Source: Marinomonas sp. SBI8L (lineage in GTDB: Bacteria; Pseudomonadota; Gammaproteobacteria; Pseudomonadales; Marinomonadaceae). Taken from it: DNA of 64,000 nucleotides. Each line of letters opens with the position of its first letter. The first letter of the stretch is position 1. A program made the position numbers and the translations under genes. This document shows positions 1 to 9,083 of the stretch, piece by piece. Under the pieces are notes generated by a model, which saw nothing but the letters and a program-made list of their open reading frames with translations, had not been told where the DNA came from and made no database searches. Where the stretch lies: contig NZ_JSEO01000011.1 in the NCBI RefSeq assembly GCF_001624705.1, positions 124,001-188,000 of the forward strand. The letters are read 5' to 3'.

Positions 1-57
1 TTCCATTATTTGGTTTTAAGTGATGTCAGGCGTCTTTTAATGGCATCAAATAATGAT

Positions 58-70
58 AAAAATAAGAGGT
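58..70 (+). promoter_or_regulatory. Candidate Crc/Hfq (CA) motif beside the Shine-Dalgarno sequence of the first permease gene
   Basis: AAAAATAA at 58-65 fits the AANAANAA catabolite-activity motif bound by Hfq/Crc in pseudomonads and runs straight into the Shine-Dalgarno sequence AAGAGGT. The same octamer sits upstream of the binding-protein gene at 11142. A Crc homologue is encoded at 20793-21569. The match is to a short, A-rich motif in an AT-rich genome, so chance is a real alternative. Confidence 0.35.
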
Positions 71-79
71 GATTTCTTC

Positions 80-955
80 ATGCAGAAGCTCCACAGCAGA
101 CAGCAGCAATGGATGCCTGTGCTATTTTTAGCACCTGCACTCATAATGTTTGTGGTTTATGTGATCTTGCCCATCTGTCAAAGCGTATTATTAAGCTTTT
201 ATGAATGGGACGGTTTGGGTGATAAGACCTTTGTAGGTTTGGATAACTATTTTGAACTGTTTGAAGATGAACAGTTTTGGCTAGCTTTGAAAAACAACAT
301 CTATTGGATGGTGTTTTACATGTTAGCGCCGCCTTTGGGTTTGGCTGTTGCCTTATTCTTGAATCAAAAAGTCTTAGGCATTCGATTAGTTAAATCCCTC
401 TTTTTCTTCCCTTTTGTTATCTCTCAAGTTGTTGTTGGTCTTGTGTTCGCTTGGTTCTACGACCCAAGTTACGGCTTGTTTAACATTGCTCTTACCAGTT
501 TAGGCTTTGAGCCTATTGCTGTGTTATCCGATGAGAATTGGGTGACCTTTGGCATTATCGCAGCAGGTCTTTGGCCACAAATCGCTTACTGCATGATTCT
601 TTATCTCACAGGCTTAAATAACCTAAGTCCAGACCAATTAGAAGCAGCTCGTCTTGATGGGGCGCACGGTTGGAAAATGCTTTGGCATGTGATCTTGCCA
701 CAATTGAAGCCAGCGACTTTTATCGCAATCGTTGTCACTGTCATTGGTGCTTTGCGTAGTTTCGACTTGGTGGCAACCATGACGGCAGGTGGACCTTTTG
801 GTTCATCAAATGTCCTTGCCTATTTCATGTATGAGCAGTCTATTTTCAATTATCGCGTCGGTTACGGTGCTGCTATTGCAACTGTCTTGTTCCTAATTAT
901 GGATGTTTATATTGCCTACTTCCTATGGCGCATGCTGAAGAGTGAGAAAGCCTAA
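80..955 (+). CDS. Sugar ABC transporter permease, MalF/UgpA type
   Basis: Inner-membrane subunit of a binding-protein-dependent sugar importer. About six hydrophobic segments are visible, and the cytoplasmic EAA loop that contacts the ATPase reads EAARLDGAHGWKMLWHVILP. I start at ATG 80 because AAGAGGT lies nine bases upstream; an in-frame ATG at 53 would add nine residues and has no such site. The stop overlaps the start of the second permease. It opens a galactoside operon. No ATPase subunit for this importer is in the window, so it is either upstream or shared, as with MsmK/UgpC-type ATPases. Galactoside substrate is inferred from the neighbouring glycosidases. Confidence 0.9.
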   Translation: MQKLHSRQQQWMPVLFLAPALIMFVVYVILPICQSVLLSFYEWDGLGDKTFVGLDNYFELFEDEQFWLALKNNIYWMVFYMLAPPLGLAVALFLNQKVLGIRLVKSLFFFPFVISQVVVGLVFAWFYDPSYGLFNIALTSLGFEPIAVLSDENWVTFGIIAAGLWPQIAYCMILYLTGLNNLSPDQLEAARLDGAHGWKMLWHVILPQLKPATFIAIVVTVIGALRSFDLVATMTAGGPFGSSNVLAYFMYEQSIFNYRVGYGAAIATVLFLIMDVYIAYFLWRMLKSEKA

Positions 956-1806
956 TGTTTCCAACTCCAATAGAAAAATTATCAAAATCGGTCAATATCA
1001 GTTATCGCGCTGCGATCTGGATTGCCCTTATTCTGTGGCTATTGCCTTTAATTGCGGTAATGATGACATCAGCTCGCTCTGTTGCTGATATTAATATGGG
1101 TAACTACTGGGGAATTCCCGAGCAGTGGATGATACTTGAGAACTACACTCAAGTTTTCACCTCGACGCCAATGGCGCGTTACCTTTTGAACTCCATCATG
1201 ATTACTGTGCCTGCTGTTATCGGTGCTGTTGCTATCTCTACTTTGGCAGGTTATGCCTTAGCTAAGTTTAAGTTTCGCGGTAATGTCCTTTTGTTTGCGA
1301 CCTTTATTGGTGGCAACTTTGTACCCTTTCAAATTCTGATGATTCCTGTACGTGACCTGACTATCTCTATGGGTCTATACGATACAGCGACAGGTTTGAT
1401 TTTGTTCCATGTGGCCTTCCAAGCCGGTTTTTGTACCCTCTTTATGCGTAACTTTATTGTTGGTTTACCTGATGAACTGATAGAGGCAGCGCGTGTTGAA
1501 GGGGTAAGTGAATGGAAGATCTTCTGGCATGTGGTTTTACCGCTAGTACGACCTGCGATTGCAGCCTTGTCTGTTCTGATCTTTACCTTTATTTGGAATG
1601 ATTATTTCTGGGCATTAGTGCTAGTACAAAGTGATGAAGTACGACCAGTGACTGCCGGCATTAGTGCCTTGATGGGACAATGGTTAGCTTCTTGGCAGCT
1701 GATTTCTGCAGGGTCAATTGTTGCGGCATTACCGCCTGTTATTCTTTTCTTCGCCATGCAAAAACACTTTATCGCAGGCCTGACACTCGGCGCGACTAAG
1801 GGTTAA
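955..1806 (+). CDS. Sugar ABC transporter permease, MalG/UgpE type
   Basis: Second inner-membrane subunit of the importer, pairing with the preceding MalF-like protein. It is 283 residues with about six membrane segments and an EAA loop EAARVEGVSEWKIFWHVVLP near residue 180. Its ATG overlaps the preceding stop codon (TAATG), so the two permeases are probably translationally coupled and made in equal amounts. The alpha-galactosidase gene follows four bases after the stop. Confidence 0.9.
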   Translation: MFPTPIEKLSKSVNISYRAAIWIALILWLLPLIAVMMTSARSVADINMGNYWGIPEQWMILENYTQVFTSTPMARYLLNSIMITVPAVIGAVAISTLAGYALAKFKFRGNVLLFATFIGGNFVPFQILMIPVRDLTISMGLYDTATGLILFHVAFQAGFCTLFMRNFIVGLPDELIEAARVEGVSEWKIFWHVVLPLVRPAIAALSVLIFTFIWNDYFWALVLVQSDEVRPVTAGISALMGQWLASWQLISAGSIVAALPPVILFFAMQKHFIAGLTLGATKG

Positions 1807-1810
1807 TGCT

Positions 1811-3943
1811 ATGACAAATACACAAACGAACTTGCAATCTGATTTTCTTCGACAAGATGTGGCAGGTAAAACCCTAGTCATTTATTGTCCTCAAGAAGGT
1901 GCGCCCGAACTTGTTTATTTTGCCACAAGTTTGCCGCTAGAGACTGATCTTGCTGCGCTAAGATTGAGCCAGCAAACCAGTATTCCACAGGCTATGTTGG
2001 ATGAACCTGCTCCTTTGTCTTTACTGCCAGAAGCGGGTAAGGGTTGGCAAGGTTCTCCTGCTATGGAGGTTGCCGCGAACGACAGGCCAACTTGGGCACC
2101 ACGTTGGTCTTTAGGTAAGGTATTAAGCCGTGATGCGGGTTATCAAGTTTTCTTATCTGACAATATTGCTCAATTAAGTGTCTGCCTAAGTTTAGGCTTA
2201 ACTCAAGAAGGTATGTTCAAGCAAAGCCTGAGAGTGACTAATTTAGGTGAAGGGGAGCTAGATGTTCAGCGTCTGGCTTTGACCATGCCTGTTCCTGCTC
2301 ACTTTACCAAACGTATGAGCTTTTATGGGCGCTGGTGTCAGGAGTTTCAGCAACAGATTTCTCCATGGTTTGATACCTGGGTACAGGAAAACCGTGCTGG
2401 GCGTAATTCTCACGCAAACTTTCCTTCGCTGATTGTTGGAGATGAGTTTTTCTCTGAGCTTTCAGGGGATGTCTATGGCTTACATCTAGCCATAAGTGGT
2501 AATCACAGATTAAAAGCGGATTACACCTTGGAAGGCCATCGATATGTGCAGGCAGAAGCGCTCTATTTAGCGGGTGAAATTAAGCTTAAAAAAGGTGAGT
2601 CAATCTCGACGCCAGACCTTTTAGTTAGTAACAGTGACGCTGGCTTAAATCCAATGAGTCAGGCGTTTCACCAACATGCCCGTAGTATTCTAAAGCTTGA
2701 AAAGCCAAGGCCTGTTCACCTAAATACTTGGGAAGCTTTTTACTTTGACCATGATATGACGCAGCTAAAAGCGTTGGCTGATGCGGCGGCTGAGGTCGGA
2801 GTCGAGCGCTATATTCTAGACGATGGTTGGTTTAAAGGTCGTAATGGCGAAAGAGCTGCTCTAGGTGATTGGTATGTAGATGAAGCGAAATACCCACAAG
2901 GGTTAACGCCGCTTATTGACCATGTGAACAAGCTAGGGATGGAGTTTGGTCTTTGGTTTGAGCCAGAAATGCTGAACCCAGATTCAGACCTATATCGAGC
3001 ACACCCTGATTGGGCCCTGCAATTAAGTGACTATGCTAATGTCATGGGCCGCTATCAAATGGTTCTGGATCTCGCTAATCCTGAGGCTTACCAATATATT
3101 CGCGAAAGACTTTTCAGCTTACTAGGCGATCACAATATTGCTTATGTGAAGTGGGATATGAACCGTGATTATAGCCAAGCGGGAACAGACCTTGCGCCTA
3201 AAGCCCATGCTCAAGTGCAGGCCTTATATCGTTTATTTGGCGAGCTTAATGAGGCTTTTCCACAGGTTGAGTTTGAATCTTGCTCCTCAGGTGGTGCTCG
3301 GGTTGATTTTGGTATCTTGGATTACTGTAAGCGTTTTTGGGCATCAGATTGTAATGATGCGTTAGAAAGGCAATCTATCCAGCGTGGTTTCAGTTATTTC
3401 TTCCCACCGGAAGTGATGGGGTCTCATATTGGCCCTGATAAGAGCCACACAACCAGTCGTATTCATGATGTTAATTTTAGAGCAGGCACCGCCATGCTTG
3501 GGCATCTAGGTATCGAATGGAATCTGTTAGAAGCCAACCCAGAGCAAAAGGCGAATATTACCAGTTGGATAAACCATTATAAGTCGAATCGTGACTTGCT
3601 TCATAAGGGCAACAATTGGCGCTTACCAAGTGCTGATGGCTGTGCTCAAGCGAACTGGGCAGTGAATGATGCGGCGACTCAAGGTGTGCTGGTTTATTGC
3701 CAAATGACCATGCCAAAACAGGCGCAACCTTTACCGCTGAAGTTGCCTAATTTAGTTCCTACCCAAAATTATAGGGTCAAGGTGCTAGAGCATAGTCCTA
3801 TTCCTAATCATTTAATGAAAGCTATGCCTGCTTGGTGGGGGCAAGACCTCATTCTCAATGGTGCCAGCTTAACCAAGCTAGGCCTGCAATTACCCATTTT
3901 AGACCCAGAATCTCTGCTGTTGCTGGCAATAGAAGCATGCTGA
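1811..3943 (+). CDS. Alpha-galactosidase, glycoside hydrolase family 36
   Basis: A 710-residue GH36 enzyme that releases alpha-linked galactose from melibiose- or raffinose-like sugars or from galactosyl-glycerols. The catalytic TIM barrel is clear: the nucleophile is D449 in KWDMNRD and the acid/base is D513 in WASDCNDALERQ. An N-terminal beta domain and a small C-terminal beta domain flank it, the usual GH36 layout and length. No signal peptide is visible, so it acts in the cytoplasm on imported galactosides. It follows the permeases almost without a gap and precedes the genes for galactose oxidation. The exact substrate cannot be read from sequence. Confidence 0.9.
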   Translation: MTNTQTNLQSDFLRQDVAGKTLVIYCPQEGAPELVYFATSLPLETDLAALRLSQQTSIPQAMLDEPAPLSLLPEAGKGWQGSPAMEVAANDRPTWAPRWSLGKVLSRDAGYQVFLSDNIAQLSVCLSLGLTQEGMFKQSLRVTNLGEGELDVQRLALTMPVPAHFTKRMSFYGRWCQEFQQQISPWFDTWVQENRAGRNSHANFPSLIVGDEFFSELSGDVYGLHLAISGNHRLKADYTLEGHRYVQAEALYLAGEIKLKKGESISTPDLLVSNSDAGLNPMSQAFHQHARSILKLEKPRPVHLNTWEAFYFDHDMTQLKALADAAAEVGVERYILDDGWFKGRNGERAALGDWYVDEAKYPQGLTPLIDHVNKLGMEFGLWFEPEMLNPDSDLYRAHPDWALQLSDYANVMGRYQMVLDLANPEAYQYIRERLFSLLGDHNIAYVKWDMNRDYSQAGTDLAPKAHAQVQALYRLFGELNEAFPQVEFESCSSGGARVDFGILDYCKRFWASDCNDALERQSIQRGFSYFFPPEVMGSHIGPDKSHTTSRIHDVNFRAGTAMLGHLGIEWNLLEANPEQKANITSWINHYKSNRDLLHKGNNWRLPSADGCAQANWAVNDAATQGVLVYCQMTMPKQAQPLPLKLPNLVPTQNYRVKVLEHSPIPNHLMKAMPAWWGQDLILNGASLTKLGLQLPILDPESLLLLAIEAC

Positions 3944-3978
3944 GTACGCTGTTTTAAGTATTCACGAGGAAAGATCAA

Positions 3979-5766
3979 ATGACTGATAACAAGAAGCCAT
4001 CCACACCAGAAGAATTAAATCTGGTTAACCTTGATGATGAGAAACCTAGCGCAGGTAAACCATTAAGAAGTCAGCAATGGTATGGCAAGTTAGATAAAGA
4101 TGGCTTTATTCACCGTAGTTGGATGAAGAACCAAGGTTTGCCTGATCATAGCTTTGATGGCAGGCCGATTATTGGTATCTGTAATTCTTGGAGTGAGCTC
4201 ACTCCTTGTAATGCTCATTTGCGTGAGCTGGCTGAATATGTGAAGCGTGGTGTATGGGAAGCCGGTGGTGTGCCACTTGAGTTCCCTGTGATGTCTTTGG
4301 GCGAAACCCAAATGAAACCAACCGCTATGTTATTCCGTAACTTGATGAGCATGGATGTGGAAGAGTCTATGCGTGCTTACGGCATCGATGGCGTGGTGTT
4401 ATTAGGAGGTTGTGACAAGACAACGCCTGCGCAACTGATGGGTGCCTGCTCGGTTGATTTACCTACTATCATAGTGTCTTCTGGCCCTATGCTAAATGGT
4501 AAGTATCGTGGCCAAGATATTGGCTCTGGTACCGATGTTTGGAAATTCAGTGAAGCAGTGCGTGGTGGACATATGAGCCTTGACGAGTTCATGCGTGCTG
4601 AGTCTGGTATGTCTCGTTCTCGCGGTACTTGTATGACGATGGGGACAGCCTCAACTATGTCTTGCTTGGTTGAAGCCTTGGGCATGTCTTTACCAGAAAA
4701 CGGTACCTTGCCTGCAGTGGATGCAAGACGCCAAGCGCTTTCTCACCTTACCGGTCGACGTATTGTTGAAATGGTAAAAGAAGATCTAAAACCGTCTGAT
4801 ATTCTAACCAAGCCTGCGTTTGAAAATGCGATCCGAGCCAATGCTGCTGTGGGTGGTTCAACCAATGCTGTGATGCATTTATTGGCCATTGCTGGCCGTG
4901 TTGGTGTGGACTTAAGCCTAGATGATTGGGACAGAATTGGGGCTGAAATTCCTTGTCTTGTTGACCTAATGCCATCGGGTAAATATCTCATGGAAGACTT
5001 CCATTATGCTGGTGGCTTCCCTGCTTTGATTGAACGAATGCGTCACCTCTTTGATATGGATACTAAGACTGTCACAGGTGTTAGCTTAGGCGAATCTATG
5101 CAAGGAGCTGAGTGCTTCAATGACGATGTGATTAGAACCTTAGATAACCCATTGAGAGAAAAAGCAGGTATTGCTGTGTTACGCGGTAACCTGTCACCGC
5201 TAGGTGCCATCATTAAACCAAGTGCTGCTACGCCTGCTTTGTTACAGCACAAGGGTAAAGCTGTGGTGTTTGAAAACATTGAAGACTATAAAGCCCGCAT
5301 TGATGACCCTGAGTTAGACATAGATGCGAACTCAATCATGGTACTCAAAGGCTGCGGTCCTAAGGGTTATCCCGGTATGCCTGAAGTGGGCAACATGGCA
5401 CTACCAAGCAAGCTATTAGAGCAAGGTATTACCGATATGGTGCGTATCAGTGATGCCCGTATGAGTGGCACAGCATTTGGTACCGTGGTGTTACATGTTG
5501 CACCAGAATCGACTATTGGCGGCCCTTTAGCCTTAGTTGAGAATGGTGACGAGATCTCCTTAGATGTGGCGGGTCGCAGTCTACATTTGCATATCTCAGA
5601 TGAAGAAATGCAAGCCCGTAAAGCCAAATGGCAGCCGGAAGAAAGTGAATATCATAGGGGTTACGCCAAGCTTTATATCGACCATGTCCTACAGGCTGAT
5701 CAAGGGGCTGACCTTGACTTCCTAGTAGGTAAAAGTGGTTCTGTTGTCAAAAGGGAGTCTCATTAA
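3979..5766 (+). CDS. IlvD/EDD-family sugar-acid dehydratase, probably galactonate dehydratase
   Basis: A 595-residue iron-sulphur dehydratase of the IlvD/EDD family. Cysteines C77 (TPCNAH), C145 (GGCDKTTP) and C218 (RGTCMTMGTAST) keep the 68- and 73-residue spacing I recall for the [2Fe-2S] ligands of pentonate dehydratases, and K147 corresponds to their active-site lysine. DARMSGTAFG carries the conserved active-site serine. Context (galactoside hydrolases, lactonase, KDGal kinase and aldolase) points to D-galactonate to 2-keto-3-deoxygalactonate, a step usually attributed to the enolase-superfamily DgoD. L-arabonate, D-xylonate or D-fuconate dehydratase are alternatives. It is preceded by GAGGAAAG and its stop overlaps the SDR start. 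Confidence 0.82.
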   Translation: MTDNKKPSTPEELNLVNLDDEKPSAGKPLRSQQWYGKLDKDGFIHRSWMKNQGLPDHSFDGRPIIGICNSWSELTPCNAHLRELAEYVKRGVWEAGGVPLEFPVMSLGETQMKPTAMLFRNLMSMDVEESMRAYGIDGVVLLGGCDKTTPAQLMGACSVDLPTIIVSSGPMLNGKYRGQDIGSGTDVWKFSEAVRGGHMSLDEFMRAESGMSRSRGTCMTMGTASTMSCLVEALGMSLPENGTLPAVDARRQALSHLTGRRIVEMVKEDLKPSDILTKPAFENAIRANAAVGGSTNAVMHLLAIAGRVGVDLSLDDWDRIGAEIPCLVDLMPSGKYLMEDFHYAGGFPALIERMRHLFDMDTKTVTGVSLGESMQGAECFNDDVIRTLDNPLREKAGIAVLRGNLSPLGAIIKPSAATPALLQHKGKAVVFENIEDYKARIDDPELDIDANSIMVLKGCGPKGYPGMPEVGNMALPSKLLEQGITDMVRISDARMSGTAFGTVVLHVAPESTIGGPLALVENGDEISLDVAGRSLHLHISDEEMQARKAKWQPEESEYHRGYAKLYIDHVLQADQGADLDFLVGKSGSVVKRESH

Positions 5767-6545
5767 TGTCCCAAGCTCAAATAGAAAATTCAACCCATTA
5801 CCCTAGTTTGGATGGACGCCATGTCCTAGTGACTGGTGGTGCATCGGGAATAGGGGAAGCCTTGGTTATTGCTTTGGCAAAACAAGGCTGTGCTGTGAGC
5901 TTCTTTGATATTGATGAAGAGGCCGGTAACAAGCTCGCCCAAAGCCTTAACTCTCAATCTCTAAAGGCGCATTTTGAGCTGGTGGATCTCACTGATATTG
6001 AGATGCTAAAAAGCAAAATACAAGCAAGACTTGATGACTGGGGAGCGATTCGTGCCTTGGTTAACAATGCCGCGAATGATCATAGACATACTTTAGCAGA
6101 GTTAAGCTCAGATGAGTTTGATCAATGTATGGCAGTTAATTTGAAACACCACTTTTTTGCGGCACAGAAAGTGGCACCACTTATGGCTGAAGCCGGTGGT
6201 GGCAGCATTATTAATATGAGTTCTAACTCTTGGATGTTAGGCCTAAGTGGTTACCCAGGTTATGTCACAGCAAAAGCAGGCATAAGTGGTTTAACCAAGG
6301 GGTTAGCGCGAGAGCTCGGACCAACTAAGGTACGAGTCAATACCGTACTACCTGGTTGGGTCATGACAGAGAAACAAAAAGCCCTTTGGCTGACGCCAGA
6401 GGCAGAAGTTGAGTTAATGCAGCAACAAGCATTACAGGAAAAGATTCAGCCAGAAGATGTGGCGGATCTTGTGCTCTTTTTGGCTGCCGATGATAGCCGC
6501 ATGATTACTGGGCAAAGTCTGGTGGTAGATGGTGGCCGTTTATGA
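5766..6545 (+). CDS. Short-chain dehydrogenase/reductase, probable galactose 1-dehydrogenase
   Basis: A 259-residue classical SDR. The nucleotide-binding motif TGGASGIG is near residue 24, NNAAND marks the central strand, and the catalytic motif is YVTAK with a preceding serine in INMSSNS. The C-terminal VVDGG signature is present. In this operon the likely reaction is NAD(P)-dependent oxidation of D-galactose to galactonolactone, the first step of the oxidative De Ley-Doudoroff route; L-arabinose or fucose dehydrogenase are possible. It overlaps the genes on both sides (TAATG at its start, ATGA at its end), consistent with coupled translation. Confidence 0.78.
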   Translation: MSQAQIENSTHYPSLDGRHVLVTGGASGIGEALVIALAKQGCAVSFFDIDEEAGNKLAQSLNSQSLKAHFELVDLTDIEMLKSKIQARLDDWGAIRALVNNAANDHRHTLAELSSDEFDQCMAVNLKHHFFAAQKVAPLMAEAGGGSIINMSSNSWMLGLSGYPGYVTAKAGISGLTKGLARELGPTKVRVNTVLPGWVMTEKQKALWLTPEAEVELMQQQALQEKIQPEDVADLVLFLAADDSRMITGQSLVVDGGRL

Positions 6546-7561
6546 ATACAGGGTCTCAGGAGTCAGCACGCGTGCAGAACTATCTCTGTATTGCTGTTGA
6601 TTGGGGAACGTCAAATCTGCGTGCTTACTTGCTTGATCAAGAGGGTAATTCACTTGATCAAAGGGAGAGTAATAAAGGCATTTTAAATGTTGTACCTGGC
6701 CAGTTTGAAACCGTGCTGACTAATTTGGTCGGCGATTGGCTACGCCAAGGCTTGCCTATATTGATGGCAGGCATGGTGGGCAGTCGCACTGGTTGGCAAG
6801 AAGTTGAATATGAAACTTGCCCGCTTAGCCTAGATACCTTGGGTGAAAAACTGCACTGGTTAGAGACGGATCTAGATTGCCCTGTGGCCATTGTACCTGG
6901 CTTACAAGGACGTGGTATCAGTGGCAGCAACGACATAATGCGTGGTGAAGAAACCCAGTTATTAGGTGTGCTTGATTGGTTACAAAGCCAGCAATCTGAT
7001 GAAGATGTTTTGTGCTGCATGCCGGGTACTCACTGTAAGTGGGTGCGTATTGAGAAAGGGCAAATCAAACAATTTTCTACCACTTTCTCTGGTGAACTAT
7101 TTGCCAATATCAATCGTGATTCCAGCTTGGTCAGAGGTTTACCTAGCTTAGAAACCTTAGATGTTGAGGCCTTTAAATTAGGTTTAGTTACCAGTCAGCA
7201 AGAGGGTGGGTTGTTACATCATCTCTTTAGTGTGCGCAGTAATTACATCAGTAATGAGCTTAGCCCTGATCAAGTGCGAGATTACTTGTCTGGTGTCGTC
7301 ATAGGCCATGATGTGATGGACATGTTAAAGGCTATTTCGGTACAAGCTTCTAACACTGAAAAGGCTGAAAAAGTACACCTTATTGGTAGTCGAGCTCTGT
7401 GTGACAGATATGCTATCGCCTTGGAATCTTTGGGGATGGAACATCTTTTTATTGAGGCGGGAGAAGCCAGTATTCGCGGTCTCAAACGTTTAGCAGAGCA
7501 AAACCAAGGCTGCTTTCAAACTTTTAATCAAGAACGGAATTTAGGGGAGTGTAATCAATGA
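6542..7561 (+). CDS. dgoK: 2-dehydro-3-deoxygalactonokinase
   Basis: A 339-residue member of the DgoK sugar kinase family. The N-terminal phosphate-binding segment is IAVDWGTSNLRAYL, followed by the family regions around residues 72-80 (LMAGMVGSR) and 160 (MPGTHCKWV). It phosphorylates 2-keto-3-deoxygalactonate at O6 with ATP to give KDPGal, the substrate of the next gene product. Overlapping ATGA junctions join it to the dehydrogenase before it and to the aldolase after it, as expected for a tightly coupled pathway. Confidence 0.9.
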   Translation: MNTGSQESARVQNYLCIAVDWGTSNLRAYLLDQEGNSLDQRESNKGILNVVPGQFETVLTNLVGDWLRQGLPILMAGMVGSRTGWQEVEYETCPLSLDTLGEKLHWLETDLDCPVAIVPGLQGRGISGSNDIMRGEETQLLGVLDWLQSQQSDEDVLCCMPGTHCKWVRIEKGQIKQFSTTFSGELFANINRDSSLVRGLPSLETLDVEAFKLGLVTSQQEGGLLHHLFSVRSNYISNELSPDQVRDYLSGVVIGHDVMDMLKAISVQASNTEKAEKVHLIGSRALCDRYAIALESLGMEHLFIEAGEASIRGLKRLAEQNQGCFQTFNQERNLGECNQ

Positions 7562-8199
7562 AAGACTTTTCAACATTAATGGCCCAATTGCCTATGGTTG
7601 CTATTCTGAGGGGAATTAAACCGGAAGAGGTATTGGATCATGCTGAAGCTTTGATTGACGCAGGCTTTAGTATTTTGGAAGTGCCTCTTAACTCTCCTGA
7701 GCCTTTTAAAAGTATTGAAATGCTACAGCAAAAATATGGTGATAAAGCTTTAATTGGCGCTGGTACTGTAATGCGTAAAGATCAAGTTGAAAAGCTTGTC
7801 GAAATAGGGGCTGGATTGATGGTTTGTCCACATACGGATGTGGAGCTGATTCGAGCTGCAAAAGCCGCGGGATTATATGCTTTCCCAGGTTTTTTTACCG
7901 CTAGCGAAGCCTTTGCTGCAATGGAAGCAGGAGCGGATGCGATCAAGCTTTTCCCTGCTGAGGCTATGACATCACCGAAAGTCATTTCTGCTTTATGTGC
8001 GGTTGTCCCAAAAAGTGTTCGAATTTGCCCTGTAGGTGGTGTAACACCTGACAATATGAACGCTTATATTGATGCGGGCGCTCAGGGGTTTGGCTTAGGG
8101 TCTGCCTTGTATAAGGCAGGTCAAAGCGTGGCGACGACATCTGAAAATGCCAAGGCATTTGTTGCTGGTTGGCAGGCTATTTCAGAGGCAGCACGCTAA
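7558..8199 (+). CDS. dgoA: 2-dehydro-3-deoxy-6-phosphogalactonate aldolase
   Basis: A 213-residue KDPG/KDPGal aldolase. The short TIM barrel has the conserved early segment PMVAILRGIKPEE, GAGTV near residue 68 and the Schiff-base lysine in the motif IKLFPAE near residue 130; CPVGGV closes the phosphate site. It cleaves KDPGal to pyruvate and D-glyceraldehyde 3-phosphate in the cytoplasm. Specificity for KDPGal over KDPG rests on the adjacent dgoK, not on residues I can judge. It overlaps dgoK by four bases and the lactonase gene by one. Confidence 0.88.
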   Translation: MKDFSTLMAQLPMVAILRGIKPEEVLDHAEALIDAGFSILEVPLNSPEPFKSIEMLQQKYGDKALIGAGTVMRKDQVEKLVEIGAGLMVCPHTDVELIRAAKAAGLYAFPGFFTASEAFAAMEAGADAIKLFPAEAMTSPKVISALCAVVPKSVRICPVGGVTPDNMNAYIDAGAQGFGLGSALYKAGQSVATTSENAKAFVAGWQAISEAAR

Positions 8200-9080
8200 T
8201 GTTATCCATGACCTCTGTGAGTATTAAGCAGCACCAATTGGCCGAAGGGCCATTTTGGTGTCAGCGCAGCCAAGCTCTATATTGGGTGGACATTCCAGGA
8301 CAAGAAGTCTGGTGTTGGCATCAGTCCAGTGGATTAAGAAAAAGTTGGCGCTTCGATCAAAAAGTCTCAGCGGTATTCACCACTCAAAGTTACCGCTTAT
8401 TACTTTGTCTAGCAGACGGTGTTGCTTATTTTGATCCTGAAACAGAAGCCTTAGAGTATCTGTGCAAGCTTGATGAAGATAGGCCTAATAATCGTCTTAA
8501 TGATGCTAAGTGTGATCAGGATGGTGTGCTTTATGTTGGCTCTATGGATGATGATGAAACACTAAAAACGGGCCGTCTTTGGCAAGTTGATCAAACGGGT
8601 CAAAAGACCTGTTTATTAGATGATATTGGCATCTCCAATACGCTTGCTTGGGACTACTCTCGCGAACGTTTCTATTTTGCTGACTCAATGAAAGGGGAAA
8701 TACATGCTTTCCCTTGGCCTAACTTTCGAGATGTAAGAAGTGATACTGCTTTTGTCAAAACACCAGAGGGCTTTGGCCCGGATGGCTCTTGTTTAGATGC
8801 TGATGGCAATCTGTGGAATGCCATGTGGGGCGCAGGAAAAGTAGTGTGCTATACCCCAGAAGGGGTGACAAAGCATGTTATTGATCTGCCTTTTAAGTGT
8901 CCAACAAGCTGTGCCTTTGGCGGAGAGAAGGGTGATATTTTATTTGTCACTTCAGCCAGTGTAGGCGAGGCAAACCCTGCGGATAAGCCTTTTGCAGGAC
9001 AAGTCATCGCCATTAATTTATTTAAAACCTTAGGCATAAACGTAAGTGGCGCGCCGGGCCAAGCGTTTGCTGGAGCATAA
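8199..9080 (+). CDS. SMP-30/gluconolactonase family lactonase, probable galactonolactonase
   Basis: A six-bladed beta-propeller lactonase of the SMP-30/LRE family, about 293 residues. Metal-site motifs are visible: EGPFW near the N terminus, NNRLNDAKCD, ISNTLAWDYSRERFYFADS and PDGSCLDADGNLW. It should hydrolyse galactono-lactone from the SDR step to galactonate. I start at ATG 8199, which overlaps the aldolase stop and has AGAGG ten bases upstream; ATG 8208 is possible. The reading frame also opens at 8169 but that start lies inside the aldolase gene. Confidence 0.85.
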   Translation: MLSMTSVSIKQHQLAEGPFWCQRSQALYWVDIPGQEVWCWHQSSGLRKSWRFDQKVSAVFTTQSYRLLLCLADGVAYFDPETEALEYLCKLDEDRPNNRLNDAKCDQDGVLYVGSMDDDETLKTGRLWQVDQTGQKTCLLDDIGISNTLAWDYSRERFYFADSMKGEIHAFPWPNFRDVRSDTAFVKTPEGFGPDGSCLDADGNLWNAMWGAGKVVCYTPEGVTKHVIDLPFKCPTSCAFGGEKGDILFVTSASVGEANPADKPFAGQVIAINLFKTLGINVSGAPGQAFAGA

Positions 9081-9083
9081 AGT